A stretch of 64,000 nt of DNA from Lachnospiraceae bacterium 28-4 (lineage in GTDB: Bacteria > Bacillota > Clostridia > Lachnospirales > Lachnospiraceae), in the NCBI GenBank assembly GCA_000403275.2, contig KE159599.1, forward strand, positions 248,001 through 312,000. The letters run 5' to 3'. A model generated the notes under the pieces. That model was not told the DNA's origin, did not search any database, and was given only the letters and a program-made list of their open reading frames with translations. Shown piece by piece: positions 44,979 to 53,231 of this stretch (positions are counted from its first letter, which is position 1; each line of letters begins with the position of its first letter). Both the position numbers and the translations under genes were made by a program.

Positions 44979-46292
44979 CTACAATTTGAACTTTTTCATA
45001 ACTTCTATATTCACTGGCGATAACTCTATCTGTTGCTTACTTTTCGTCTTCTCATGTAAACCGTGCGCAATCTGTGTGGTCAAAATGACATTTTTTCCAT
45101 CAAATTCCGATTTTATCATCGTACTCCTCAATCTTTGACAGCAGTATGAACATGCAACCGTAATAATATATGGAACTTCCATGTTAGTATCAGGATTTTC
45201 ATTTTCTAACAGAACTATCCTTCTACTATGTTTCTTTTTTATATCCTCTCCATAATCAAAAGTTTCCATAGGAATATCTGAACATATTGGGCAAAAAATG
45301 TCATAGCTACCACGTGCTGTGAGTAAACGGTACAAAATCTCTGTATCATTAATAGATGATATTCCTTCCGATAATTCAGCCCACTCTAGCAAAAGTTTCT
45401 TCTTTACTTTAGCAAGATTCCTTCTTCGAGACATATAACTCATTGTCTTTGTTGTATTTCCGTTATGAATATATCCTTCTAGAAGTTCCAGATTCTTTGT
45501 GCTCACACCAATTTCATCAAGAACATTTGTAATAGCCTGCTGAGTATCATTCGGAATATTATCATAAAAAATATACACATTCTTATCCGTCAAAGAAGAC
45601 CTTGCAACCTCTTTGAACTTTCTAGCTGCATCTGTTTTTACTTGGCATTTTCCTTCTCCAAAATATGCCAATATCTTTCTTCTGGAATTAGATACAAATC
45701 TATAAACATGAACACGATATCCAGTAATCTTTTGAACAAACTCAGCGTTCTCGATTGGAACCTCATTATTACTATTTTCAATTATCTCTGCTATCTCTAC
45801 ATCAGATGGTGCAAATTCATCAAGTAGATATCTCTTATTCTCTCCTTCTGGACTTTCAACCATAACAGGTAATACATCCTCAACTATGTCTTTTGTTGAA
45901 ATTGATTCCTCTCGACACGAGATATGGATATACTTCTGCAGTTCTTCGGTTAACATACATCTGTACTTAATAGCATTAATAAATTCCACAAAACTATCTA
46001 AATTAATATCTCTTATGCATGACAGTTGAATAATCTGCTGCTCATCAATCATATAATTTTTGAACTGGTAATCCCTCCTCCACATTCCTTTTGATTTTTT
46101 TTCAAAAAGTTTAAGTTCTGTTCCAGACAATCTTAATCCTGTAAACTTCTCATCAATAGCCATTCTTTCTAGTAATAACTCTGGCTCTGAAAGTTTATCT
46201 CGGAAATTCTGAGATGTACACATTTCATAATAATCATATGTACCATCCCAACCAGCAACTGATTTTCCCACTGGACGAATGCAACGAATCAT
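44979..46292 (-). CDS. Zinc-finger partner of the GHKL ATPase
   Basis: Not recognised as a whole. The 437-residue protein has a C-terminal pair of cysteine knuckles, FCPICSDIP and ACSYCCQRL, about 50 residues apart, with RRIVLLENENPD between. This spacing is like an HNH-derived treble-clef zinc site without the catalytic His pattern. The rest is mixed helix and strand with no membrane segments. Its start overlaps the stop of the ATPase gene by four bases (ATGA), so the two are made together and probably form one system. Confidence 0.75.
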   Translation of the reverse strand: MIRCIRPVGKSVAGWDGTYDYYEMCTSQNFRDKLSEPELLLERMAIDEKFTGLRLSGTELKLFEKKSKGMWRRDYQFKNYMIDEQQIIQLSCIRDINLDSFVEFINAIKYRCMLTEELQKYIHISCREESISTKDIVEDVLPVMVESPEGENKRYLLDEFAPSDVEIAEIIENSNNEVPIENAEFVQKITGYRVHVYRFVSNSRRKILAYFGEGKCQVKTDAARKFKEVARSSLTDKNVYIFYDNIPNDTQQAITNVLDEIGVSTKNLELLEGYIHNGNTTKTMSYMSRRRNLAKVKKKLLLEWAELSEGISSINDTEILYRLLTARGSYDIFCPICSDIPMETFDYGEDIKKKHSRRIVLLENENPDTNMEVPYIITVACSYCCQRLRSTMIKSEFDGKNVILTTQIAHGLHEKTKSKQQIELSPVNIEVMKKFKL

Positions 46293-48268
46293 ATATGAAT
46301 TCTTTTTATTACCAAAATCCTGATATCTTTTTTCAATAATTCCTGTTTCAATTTGAAATACTTCTCATCATAGAACTGATTCTGATACTGTGACAAAAGC
46401 CCATGACTTGAGGTCAGTATTCCATTAAACAGATAATCTTTGAAACTAAGATTTGTATGTCGAATGCTACCATCATAAGCAATAGCATCATTCAATCCAT
46501 ATCTACCTACAAGTTTCAGGAACATTCCGGCATCAAAATACTTACCAACTTCTTCCTGGAGGCCAAGAAGCCAACTATCAATTTCTGCATCTGAAACAAA
46601 TAATTCTTCTCTATGTTCTCCACATATTTCGTAAACTAAATACTCTCCTATGGAAGAAAAATGATTTGTTATTCTAGAAGCAATTACTCTATTTTGTTCA
46701 GGAATTTCATTACTTTGGTCTGAAAGTAATCCGTACACTTTACAAACACCATAAATACATTCTGAATCCAGTATTAACTCTTGCAAATCATATGTGTTTT
46801 TCTTCTCAACAAACTCGAAATAATTCTCCTTAAGTTCCTTGACAACATCGCCTTCCTGATAAGAAACACTATCATAAGCCTCCTTACGCTTATGCTCTAT
46901 AACAAAAGCCTTAGCTTTCTCTTTATATTTTTTAGGTAAAAACGAATTGCTGTAATAATCTTCAAATAAAGGAGTTTCAGGATAATCTTTTCTATCCAGC
47001 ATCAAATATCTTGCAACTATATTATGAAACACATCACTTACTGCCTCAGCACAAGATAAACGTGCAATTTCTTCTGAACACATGAATCCATACAGGTTCT
47101 TCATATATCCTCTTAATTTATCATAAACTTCATTAATCTTTTCTTCGCTATCACCAACATCATTCCTATGTATGTTTGCATATTTAGAATCAACCAGCAT
47201 ACCAATTGGCAGAAGTTGCTCTTTAATATCTGCCTTCAAATAATAGGTTGAATACATTCTATTATAATCTGTAGAAAACTCTGACACTGGAAATGCCACC
47301 GAAATACTGTTATTAGAAAAAACAATATATTGCTTTTCATATCTGACATTTTGGTCTAGTTTTACTTTAAGCTGAAGTACACCGGTTCGCCAACTTTCTT
47401 CAGCTACTGTAATCGTCTTTACCTTTATTACATCCTCACAGCTTACCTTTACACTGTGATTTTTTCCCTTAAACTCTAGATTTGAAATGCTTCGCTTCGT
47501 CTTTCCATTCAACTGCATAAATATCAAAGATCGTATATCAAATACCATCTCCGAATCATCCCCTGTCAGGAAAAACCTAAAAACATCCGCATTTTGCTTA
47601 CCACATAAGTATTCTATAAGTGAAGACAACTTTCTTATATTGAACTCGCTTTCAACTTTTGGGTCATAACTAATAAAAAGCGATGTCTGTTCACCAGACC
47701 ATGCACTATTTATCTTCGTACTTCCTACTATATTGTTATCGTTAATCGACCTATTAATTGAAAAATCAAAAAGAACATTGCTCTCTATTCTTAGATTTTC
47801 AACAAACTTGAAGAATGACTTTATTCCAACTCCAAATTTTCCAGTTTGACTATCATCGTCTGTTTTATCTGACATTTCTCTATTCAAAAAAGCATAAATA
47901 TTAGACAACGAAAAACCTTTATCATCATACTGACACTCAAGAGTAAGTTTATTCCCATCTTCCCCTGTAATTATGCATATAGAGTCACCACAATGAAGAT
48001 CATTTGCATTTTGAATAATTTCATTAAAATATCCTTCCCTATATCCTTGAAGTGACGATATCCCCTGAGCCACTGAAGTTGCCCTACATATTGTCTCGAC
48101 CAACTTACATCGGTTAGAATCTAAAAAGCCGTCTAACCATACCGGTTTTTCTCCAGATCTTTTCATCAAATATGCATTAGCATCTGAGATAGCCCTCACA
48201 TAATCCGGAGACATATTTTCAGTTTTTATTCCTTTTGCAAGAATCTCATTAATGTCCTGATAATGCAT
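46289..48268 (-). CDS. GHKL-type (HSP90/sacsin-like) ATPase
   Basis: The N-terminal ATPase has the N-box EGYFNEIIQNANDL (Asn 87), the G1 box YDDKGFS (114-120) and the G2 box TGKFGVGIKSFF (142-153): complete Bergerat-fold motifs in the sacsin/HSP90/MORC style. The remaining 500 residues show no known domain or membrane segment. GHKL ATPases paired with small partner genes in mobile regions are frequent in anti-phage defence, so a defence role is plausible but not shown. The start is uncertain: ATG at 48268 or GTG at 48307, neither with a strong ribosome binding site. Confidence 0.8.
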   Translation of the reverse strand: MHYQDINEILAKGIKTENMSPDYVRAISDANAYLMKRSGEKPVWLDGFLDSNRCKLVETICRATSVAQGISSLQGYREGYFNEIIQNANDLHCGDSICIITGEDGNKLTLECQYDDKGFSLSNIYAFLNREMSDKTDDDSQTGKFGVGIKSFFKFVENLRIESNVLFDFSINRSINDNNIVGSTKINSAWSGEQTSLFISYDPKVESEFNIRKLSSLIEYLCGKQNADVFRFFLTGDDSEMVFDIRSLIFMQLNGKTKRSISNLEFKGKNHSVKVSCEDVIKVKTITVAEESWRTGVLQLKVKLDQNVRYEKQYIVFSNNSISVAFPVSEFSTDYNRMYSTYYLKADIKEQLLPIGMLVDSKYANIHRNDVGDSEEKINEVYDKLRGYMKNLYGFMCSEEIARLSCAEAVSDVFHNIVARYLMLDRKDYPETPLFEDYYSNSFLPKKYKEKAKAFVIEHKRKEAYDSVSYQEGDVVKELKENYFEFVEKKNTYDLQELILDSECIYGVCKVYGLLSDQSNEIPEQNRVIASRITNHFSSIGEYLVYEICGEHREELFVSDAEIDSWLLGLQEEVGKYFDAGMFLKLVGRYGLNDAIAYDGSIRHTNLSFKDYLFNGILTSSHGLLSQYQNQFYDEKYFKLKQELLKKDIRILVIKRIHI

Positions 48269-48298
48269 ACATACAACATCATAACCGCTAAAAAATGC

Positions 48299-48327
48299 TT
48301 GCGGCACTTTGGAGATTGTGGTATATT
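48299..48327 (+). promoter_or_regulatory. Promoter of the antisense RNA
   Basis: TTGCGG (48299-48304) and TATATT (48322-48327) are 17 bases apart and fire toward the toxin gene's 3' end. Confidence 0.5.
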
Positions 48328-48333
48328 GAACAT

Positions 48334-48450
48334 AAAGAAGGACATCTGCGCTAACAGATGCCCAACAGGAGCTACCGATAGACGGTTAGCCCGGTTAAAT
48401 GATTATGACAAAAATAGTCGCCTCACTTTAGCGGAGCAGGGCGGCTATTT
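48334..48450 (+). ncRNA. Putative antisense antitoxin RNA of a type I system
   Basis: From the promoter at 48299 a short RNA would contain the hairpin CATCTG / CAGATG, then a leader-like stretch (CTACC..CGGTTAGCCC) and end in the hairpin AATAGTCGCC / GGCGGCTATT. The last hairpin overlaps the end of the toxin gene and its terminator, so the RNA would pair with the 3' end of the toxin mRNA. Start and end are predicted only. Confidence 0.45.
48409..48449 (-). terminator. Terminator of the toxin mRNA
   Basis: On the minus strand AATAGCCGCC and GGCGACTATT form a stem followed by TTTTTG, right at the toxin stop codon. Confidence 0.6.
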
Positions 48451-48543
48451 CTGTGTCTTGTTACTATCTTTACCGATAGAGTATCCTATTCCGAAGCAGG
48501 TCAAGCCAAAGCTCAACACTGCCATAAGTCCTAAAATATCCAT
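48445..48543 (-). CDS. Putative holin-like type I toxin (32 aa)
   Basis: The 32-residue peptide starts MDILGLMAVLSFGLTCFGIGYS and ends in a polar IGKDSNKTQK tail: a single membrane helix, as in the putative holin-like toxin family of Firmicutes. AAAGGAGGG lies eight bases before the ATG at 48543. Overproduction of such peptides damages the membrane; translation is normally kept low by an antisense RNA. It is shorter than typical gene-finder limits. Confidence 0.8.
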   Translation of the reverse strand: MDILGLMAVLSFGLTCFGIGYSIGKDSNKTQK

Positions 48544-48652
48544 TGGCTCAGCCCTCCTTTCTCCAGATTCCCTTGCGGGTTTCTATGTAATCGGAGGGTC
48601 ACAGTCCCTCCGGAGAGGGCTAACCGCCTACCATCCTGGTAGTTCCAAAGAA

Positions 48653-48681
48653 ATATTACCATATTTCGACAAGAACTTCAA
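48653..48681 (-). promoter_or_regulatory. Promoter of the toxin mRNA
   Basis: TTGAAG (48676-48681) and TAATAT (48653-48658) on the minus strand are 17 bases apart, giving an mRNA with a leader of about 100 bases. The leader begins GGAACTACC and contains GGCGGTTAGCCC, nearly repeated in the antisense RNA region as an inverted copy (48369-48396). Confidence 0.55.
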
Positions 48682-48787
48682 TCTGATTTTCCCACGTCCC
48701 GCGAAAATTCCGGCAACATTTGTAATAAAATCCCGCCATTGGCATTTTTAATGCAATGGGGGAACTTTGTTCCCCTTGACTGCCTCT

Positions 48788-48867
48788 TAGCAGGATACAC
48801 AGATAATGTCAAGACCGCCGCAGGCGAGGCGGAGCCGCTGTCTTGACATTATCTGTGTATCCTGCTA
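48788..48867. repeat. 28-bp perfect inverted repeat with GC-rich loop
   Basis: TAGCAGGATACACAG... (48788-48815) and its exact complement (48840-48867) flank a 24-base GC-rich loop. It lies between the toxin locus and a TnpV-like gene. It could be a strong bidirectional terminator, a transfer-origin hairpin or a protein site of the ancestral mobile element. The rest of 48682-48954 shows nothing recognisable. Confidence 0.7.
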
Positions 48868-48954
48868 CAAAACCAGAATTGTATTGAAATATTTTAGCAA
48901 AAATACAGACTGCCGTATCAAAACAACAGCCTGTACGATTGTCAGTGATTGGCA

Positions 48955-49308
48955 TTAAAGGGAATATATCAGATCGTGCAGCACTACTTCCTCCGCCCTG
49001 CTCCTAATGCTGTTCATCTTTTGAAGCCAACAGATCCAGTCATCGGATTTAAGCTGCTCCGTCACGCTCTCCTTTTTTGCCATCTGCCTTACAAGCCTGT
49101 CGATCATTTCATTGCATTCTTCATCGACTTCCGCAAGATGCTTCCAAAGGGTTTCCGATAAAATCATATATGAATAAATGCCTCCGTGATTCTCCTTTAA
49201 AAAACGCTGCCTCATTCTCCCGTACTTTCCGATCTGATACTCCGTTGTATCCGAAAGTTTGAGGTCGGGAATCAGATAATCTCCTTCCCAATGATAAGTA
49301 ATTTGCAT
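48955..49308 (-). CDS. TnpV-like transposon protein
   Basis: The 117-residue protein reads ITYHWEGDYLIPDLKLSDTTEYQIGKYGRMRQRFLKENHGGIYSYMILSETL and ends in QMAKKESVTEQLKSDDWICWLQKMNSIRSRAEEVVLHDLIY, full length for TnpV. The function of TnpV is not known; it marks clostridial transposons. AAAGGCGG precedes the ATG at 49308. The stretch 49309-49536 shows no gene. Confidence 0.75.
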   Translation of the reverse strand: MQITYHWEGDYLIPDLKLSDTTEYQIGKYGRMRQRFLKENHGGIYSYMILSETLWKHLAEVDEECNEMIDRLVRQMAKKESVTEQLKSDDWICWLQKMNSIRSRAEEVVLHDLIYSL

Positions 49309-49536
49309 ATACAACCGCCTTTCTCTGTGCTAAACTGTTTACAGATACGAATAAAAGGATTATCACCTTCTTCCTTTACCACAACATCTGCAAGTTTCCA
49401 TTCACCACAAATGAGCCAGCCGCATATGTTGTTTTTTGCAGATGCGCATTTCCGCTAAAATACAGCGTTTTACGGAAATGTTTACATCTACAGTTCACAA
49501 CATATCACATCATTCATGTATTGTAATCCTGCAAAC

Positions 49537-49549
49537 TGCGGAAACTCAA
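49537..49549 (+). repeat. Solitary IS end
   Basis: TGCGGAAACTCAA is identical to the right terminal repeat of the neighbouring IS and is followed by the same 10-base target sequence, GTATATACCC. It looks like the end of a second, now mostly lost, IS copy inserted next to the first. Confidence 0.6.
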
Positions 49550-49559
49550 GTATATACCC

Positions 49560-50998
49560 TTGAGTTTCCGCAAATTGTAATTCCAAAATGAATATAATCT
49601 CCCAAAGCACCAATCTGCCGAATTTTGAAAAGATATAGAGCAGCAGTCTTATGAATAGAGGCACTTTAATAAGCCCCGCCGGAACCGGACTTTGGGTGAC
49701 ATATTCTTTTATCTATTCAAACAGCCAGCTTAAGGCAAAGTTGACGGTATGCAGGGCGCCTTGTCCTGAACCAGCGTTTGATGCCCTCTTTTGCATACGA
49801 CAGTATGCCTGGGATGCCTTTTGCCAGCCGGTAATAGCAGAATGCTATTTTTCCTTTAATCGGATCGGCAGTTCGTATAATTGCAACTTTTAACATATTG
49901 GTTTCTGATTTCATAGAAATACGTCCCAGAAATGCCATGCACAAAGTGATGTAAAAATTTAATGCATTGATTGCCTTTAGTTTCCGCACCCGGAAATTTT
50001 CTAACTGGAACACCTGCTTTTTACAACGGAAATATTCTTCGATTTTCCATCTGGAAAAATAAAGTTTTGCAGCCTTTATTACATCATCTTTCGATTGGAT
50101 CTCTTTGTTTGTTGCAAGCATCATTGGATGTTCCGTAATGCCATAAACAAGGAATACCCACTTATTGTGGTACAGAAGCTTACGCTTTGCAGTCAGACGT
50201 ATCACATAATCCTGCCCCATGGAATCCAACTTCAGGAACATTTTATTATCATCATAACCACGGTCCATGACAAAGGCTGCTTTTCCGAACAGCGCTTTCG
50301 CACGTTCCATTGCAGAGAAGGTTACATCATTGATGGAAGTGAAATTCTTCTCTTTAGAAGAATGGATCTCTGAAAAAATGCTGACAGGATGATTGCTGCC
50401 TGTAAGTACAGTCGCTTCCGTTACATGATATCCCTTTTTATAAACATTCTTTGCTGCGGTGCTCCCTGAGCCATCGCGCACCCAGCCGAGGGATTCAAAT
50501 TTGTAACCGTCAGGTTTGACAACGTCACTGTCATCGATATGGATAACTGGCTGGTCCGGGCACCATTTCTTCGCTTGTGCCAGATAAGCTTTCAGAGCCT
50601 CTTTTGGGGTTCCTTTTGCAAGATGCCTGGAAAGACGGTCAACAATGTTAATCTTTCTGGAAGGTTCCTGTAACTGGTCAACGATATCGGTAAGAATACA
50701 GCTACCGGAGGAAAGAATACCATAATTCATGTCAGCAATAAACTTTCTTTCTGGCTTGGGAAGGTTTCTGGAAATTTTATTAGAAAAAGATAAAATTTCC
50801 CGTTTCATTTGATAAGTATTTGATGTAAAATTAACCACAGGGAATCCTCCTTCTTTTTGTTTAGTATGATTTTTTTGTGGTGATTAAATTTTACATCAAA
50901 AAGGAATAGGATTCCTTATATTTTGGGCGTTTTTTGAAAGTTGTGTATAATCCGCATAGCCGATCGACGGTTTTGTGGACAGAACTGCGGAAACTCAA
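49560..50998 (-). mobile_element. Complete insertion sequence with YREK-type transposase
   Basis: Terminal inverted repeats TTGAGTTTCCGCA (49560-49572) and TGCGGAAACTCAA (50986-50998) enclose one transposase gene. GTATATACCC directly flanks both ends (49550-49559 and 50999-51008) as a 10-base target duplication. The right end lies two bases before the -35 of the ECF transporter promoter. Confidence 0.88.
49717..50838 (-). CDS. IS4-like DDE transposase
   Basis: The 373-residue protein has HIDDSDVVK, FVMDRGYDDN and the YREK-type block YFSRWKIEEYFRCKK (Y-2-R-3-E). The frame is intact. It is unrelated in sequence to the transposase at 16 kb apart from these motifs. A GGAGG lies 10-15 bases before the start. 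It moves its own element. Confidence 0.92.
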   Translation of the reverse strand: MVNFTSNTYQMKREILSFSNKISRNLPKPERKFIADMNYGILSSGSCILTDIVDQLQEPSRKINIVDRLSRHLAKGTPKEALKAYLAQAKKWCPDQPVIHIDDSDVVKPDGYKFESLGWVRDGSGSTAAKNVYKKGYHVTEATVLTGSNHPVSIFSEIHSSKEKNFTSINDVTFSAMERAKALFGKAAFVMDRGYDDNKMFLKLDSMGQDYVIRLTAKRKLLYHNKWVFLVYGITEHPMMLATNKEIQSKDDVIKAAKLYFSRWKIEEYFRCKKQVFQLENFRVRKLKAINALNFYITLCMAFLGRISMKSETNMLKVAIIRTADPIKGKIAFCYYRLAKGIPGILSYAKEGIKRWFRTRRPAYRQLCLKLAV

Positions 50999-51010
50999 GT
51001 ATATACCCCC

Positions 51011-51040
51011 TTGACACGCCCCGCCTTCCCGGTTTATAAT
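51011..51040 (+). promoter_or_regulatory. Promoter of the ECF transporter gene
   Basis: TTGACA (51011-51016) and TATAAT (51035-51040), both perfect, are 18 bases apart. The adjacent IS could disturb upstream control. Confidence 0.75.
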
Positions 51041-51231
51041 AACTACACTGTGCAATCTGAAGATTGTAATTCTTTATGTAAAAGATATCTCGTAATGGAC
51101 ATTGATCGATACCATGAAGGTATTAGCCTTTTTTCGAAGGATTCCTTTAGAAAAAGGATAATTTCTTTATGGTATTTTTATATTCCGCCATAAAGAAAAC
51201 AAACATAATCATCAAGAAAGGATTGCCTGAT
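51041..51231 (+). promoter_or_regulatory. Structured 190-base leader of the ECF gene
   Basis: The leader contains hairpins CAATCT / AGATTG, ATACC / GGTAT, CCTTTTTTC / GAAAAAGG and TTTATGG / CCATAAA. Its length suggests regulation by a riboswitch or attenuator, but no known riboswitch consensus (TPP, folate, preQ1) or T-box sequence was found. Confidence 0.35.
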
Positions 51232-51834
51232 ATGAAAACAAACAAAAACAATCAACAAGAACCAAAGACCAACAATGAAAATGTAAGAAATGTAGTAAAC
51301 GCCGCCTTATGCCTCGCGCTCTGCATGGTGCTGCCCTTTCTGACCGGGCAGATCCCGCAGATCGGGAGCGCCCTGTCACCGATGCACATACCCGCTCTTC
51401 TCTGCGGTTTTATTTGCGGATGGCCTTATGCGCTTGTCGTAGGGTTTGCGGCTCCGTTGCTGCGTTTTATGCTGTTCGGCATGCCGCCCCTTTTTCCTAC
51501 GGGGACTGCAATGGCTTTCGAGCTTGCTGCCTATGGCGCGGCAGCCGGAATTCTTTATAAGAAACTGCCCAGGACCATTCCCTGCATTTATATCTCCCTG
51601 ATCGGGGCCATGCTGGCCGGACGTGTTGTCTGGGGAACCGCAATGGCTGTCATAGCAGGAGTCAGCCAGGTTCAGTTTTCCTTCCAGGCATTTCTTGCCG
51701 GTGCATTCCTCAACGCAGTGCCCGGCATCATCTGCCACATTATATTGATACCCGTTATTATCATCGCCTTACAGAAAGCGCATTTTATCGATCATGAATA
51801 CTACTCATCAGCTCGTCCGGACACACTTAACTAA
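51232..51834 (+). CDS. ECF transporter S component
   Basis: The 200-residue protein has a polar 20-residue start, then about six membrane helices with GQIPQIGSALSPMHIPALLCGFICGWPYALVVGFAAPLLRFMLFGMPP, typical of vitamin-binding S components of energy-coupling factor transporters. It would bind its substrate in the membrane and use the shared EcfAAT module encoded elsewhere. The ATG at 51232 follows AAAGGA; in-frame starts upstream lack a binding site. The downstream kinase overlaps it by 41 bases, suggesting that it traps the imported compound by phosphorylation. Confidence 0.85.
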   Translation: MKTNKNNQQEPKTNNENVRNVVNAALCLALCMVLPFLTGQIPQIGSALSPMHIPALLCGFICGWPYALVVGFAAPLLRFMLFGMPPLFPTGTAMAFELAAYGAAAGILYKKLPRTIPCIYISLIGAMLAGRVVWGTAMAVIAGVSQVQFSFQAFLAGAFLNAVPGIICHIILIPVIIIALQKAHFIDHEYYSSARPDTLN

Positions 51835-52825
51835 ATACCCGCTTATGAAGCTTACCGATGCGGTAAAGCTTCTCTATCAAAGCGAATTTGGCCCAGGGCA
51901 TATGATCCCGGACGAGTCCGCCAGTCTGCAAAGGCTTTATGAGGAATGGGAAAATACATCCCATTCCTCTTCAGAGCCTTTTTCAGAAGCTATCGGGAAC
52001 GGCCTTGTACGGATTTATCTGGATACATTAAAAAAAGAAGAACTTCCTGTTTTAAATGCTATGTTCTGCCAAACTGCCTCCCGGGTGCATGGCAGCCGGG
52101 AAAAATTCATACGGGATCTGGATTTCCTTTCCCTGTATTTCCCCGACACGGAAAGCTTTTTTTCCGAATACAAAAAAATGGGATATCCTCCTGTCAGCCA
52201 TAGCGCTTCTTACCGGCTTGCCTACAACCCTTCCTACCGGGTCGTGATGCAAAGCCATGCCGATTTCCTACGGCTGATCCGCACTTTGGACTCCTTTTTA
52301 CAGAAAAATATCCCTTTTATTCTTGCGATCGACGGAAACTGCGCTTCCGGCAAAACAACGCTGAGCCGTCTGCTCGCTATGTATTTTGACTGCAATATCA
52401 TCCCTATGGATGATTTCTTTCTCCCGCCCGGTCTCCGCACTGACGAACGCCTTGCTCTGACGGGGGGAAATGTTCATTATGAGCGTTTTATAGAAGAAGT
52501 AATGAAGCCTCTGCAAAACGGTTCCGAAGTATCCTACCGCCGTTTCCGCTGCGATATCATGGACTACGGAGACACCATCGTTCTCCCGCCCAAGCCTTTT
52601 ACTATTGTGGAAGGCTCTTACTGCATGCGCCCGGAACTGCGCGGCCTTTACCATTACTCCGTATTTTTATCCTGTTCTTACGAGAATCAGACTGCCCGCA
52701 TCCGCACACGCAACGGGGAGGAAATGTTAAAGAACTTCGTTTCCCGATGGATCCCCCTGGAAAACGCCTACTTTGACGCTTTCCAGGTAAAAAACGCCTG
52801 TTCCATGGTCATAAAAACCGGCTAA
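51794..52825 (+). CDS. P-loop kinase of the uridine kinase type with N-terminal domain
   Basis: Residues 1-165 form a domain of unknown function with YQSEFGPGHMI and YRLAYNPSYRVV. Residues 170-343 form a P-loop kinase domain with Walker A AIDGNCASGKTT, NIIPMDDFFLPP and RTRNGEEML, like uridine kinase/phosphoribulokinase. It overlaps the ECF S-component gene, so it probably phosphorylates the imported vitamin or nucleoside. The substrate is unknown. Confidence 0.8.
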   Translation: MNTTHQLVRTHLTKYPLMKLTDAVKLLYQSEFGPGHMIPDESASLQRLYEEWENTSHSSSEPFSEAIGNGLVRIYLDTLKKEELPVLNAMFCQTASRVHGSREKFIRDLDFLSLYFPDTESFFSEYKKMGYPPVSHSASYRLAYNPSYRVVMQSHADFLRLIRTLDSFLQKNIPFILAIDGNCASGKTTLSRLLAMYFDCNIIPMDDFFLPPGLRTDERLALTGGNVHYERFIEEVMKPLQNGSEVSYRRFRCDIMDYGDTIVLPPKPFTIVEGSYCMRPELRGLYHYSVFLSCSYENQTARIRTRNGEEMLKNFVSRWIPLENAYFDAFQVKNACSMVIKTG

Positions 52826-52869
52826 ACCGGCCACCATGACACAGCTTTGCTGCGACACAAATCTGGATG

Positions 52870-52910
52870 AAAAATGCCGTATTTCAGGCATTTTCCGGTG
52901 TGGACCACAC
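52870..52910. terminator. Terminator with GTGTGG motif
   Basis: AAAATGCC and GGCATTTT form an 8-bp stem; it is followed by GTGTGG-A-CCACAC. The layout repeats that at 21253-21364 in reduced form and again lies between convergent genes. Confidence 0.65.
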
Positions 52911-52912
52911 TA

Positions 52913-53176
52913 CTAACCTTCTACGATCAGATACCTTCCGTCGCCGATGTCGAACACCTCATCCGCACCCAATATTTCTTCCTCGTCCGCGCCTTCCGTA
53001 TCGATGCCAGCTTCTTTAAAATATTCCAATACTTCCTGCACCGATGCCACGACGACCGCCATACAATCCTCCAGAAAAGCTTCCGCCTCTTCCGGAGTTT
53101 CCGCTACATCTTCCGGAAAAAGCTGCTTCTGTTTTTTCAGGAAACATGCCAAAACGGCATCATCATATTCGTGCAT
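52913..53176 (-). CDS. Hypothetical acidic protein (87 aa)
   Basis: Not recognised. The small protein is acidic (HEYDDAVLACFLKKQKQLFPEDVAETPEEAEAFLEDCMAVVV in part), probably helical, and ends in VFDIGDGRYLIVEG. GGAGGGG precedes the ATG at 53176. It follows a HAD phosphatase gene's upstream side with 55 bases between and could be in the same operon. Confidence 0.7.
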   Translation of the reverse strand: MHEYDDAVLACFLKKQKQLFPEDVAETPEEAEAFLEDCMAVVVASVQEVLEYFKEAGIDTEGADEEEILGADEVFDIGDGRYLIVEG

Positions 53177-53231
53177 ATCCGCCCCTCCTTTCCCGACAAA
53201 ATTCAACTCTCTTTTTCACTATATACTGTCC

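Noticed and set aside
39348-50998. Complete integrative conjugative element
   Set aside because: Transposon-associated genes (KTR, TnpV twice, IS remains) are present, but no relaxase, type IV coupling protein, integrase or matched attachment sites were found; it is treated as debris.
49536-51009. 24-base direct repeat as att sites of an integrated element
   Set aside because: The repeat is explained as an IS terminal repeat plus its 10-base target duplication, and no integrase gene lies between.
51041-51231. T-box, TPP, folate or preQ1 riboswitch in the ECF leader
   Set aside because: None of their conserved sequence blocks could be found by reading; only unclassified hairpins remain.
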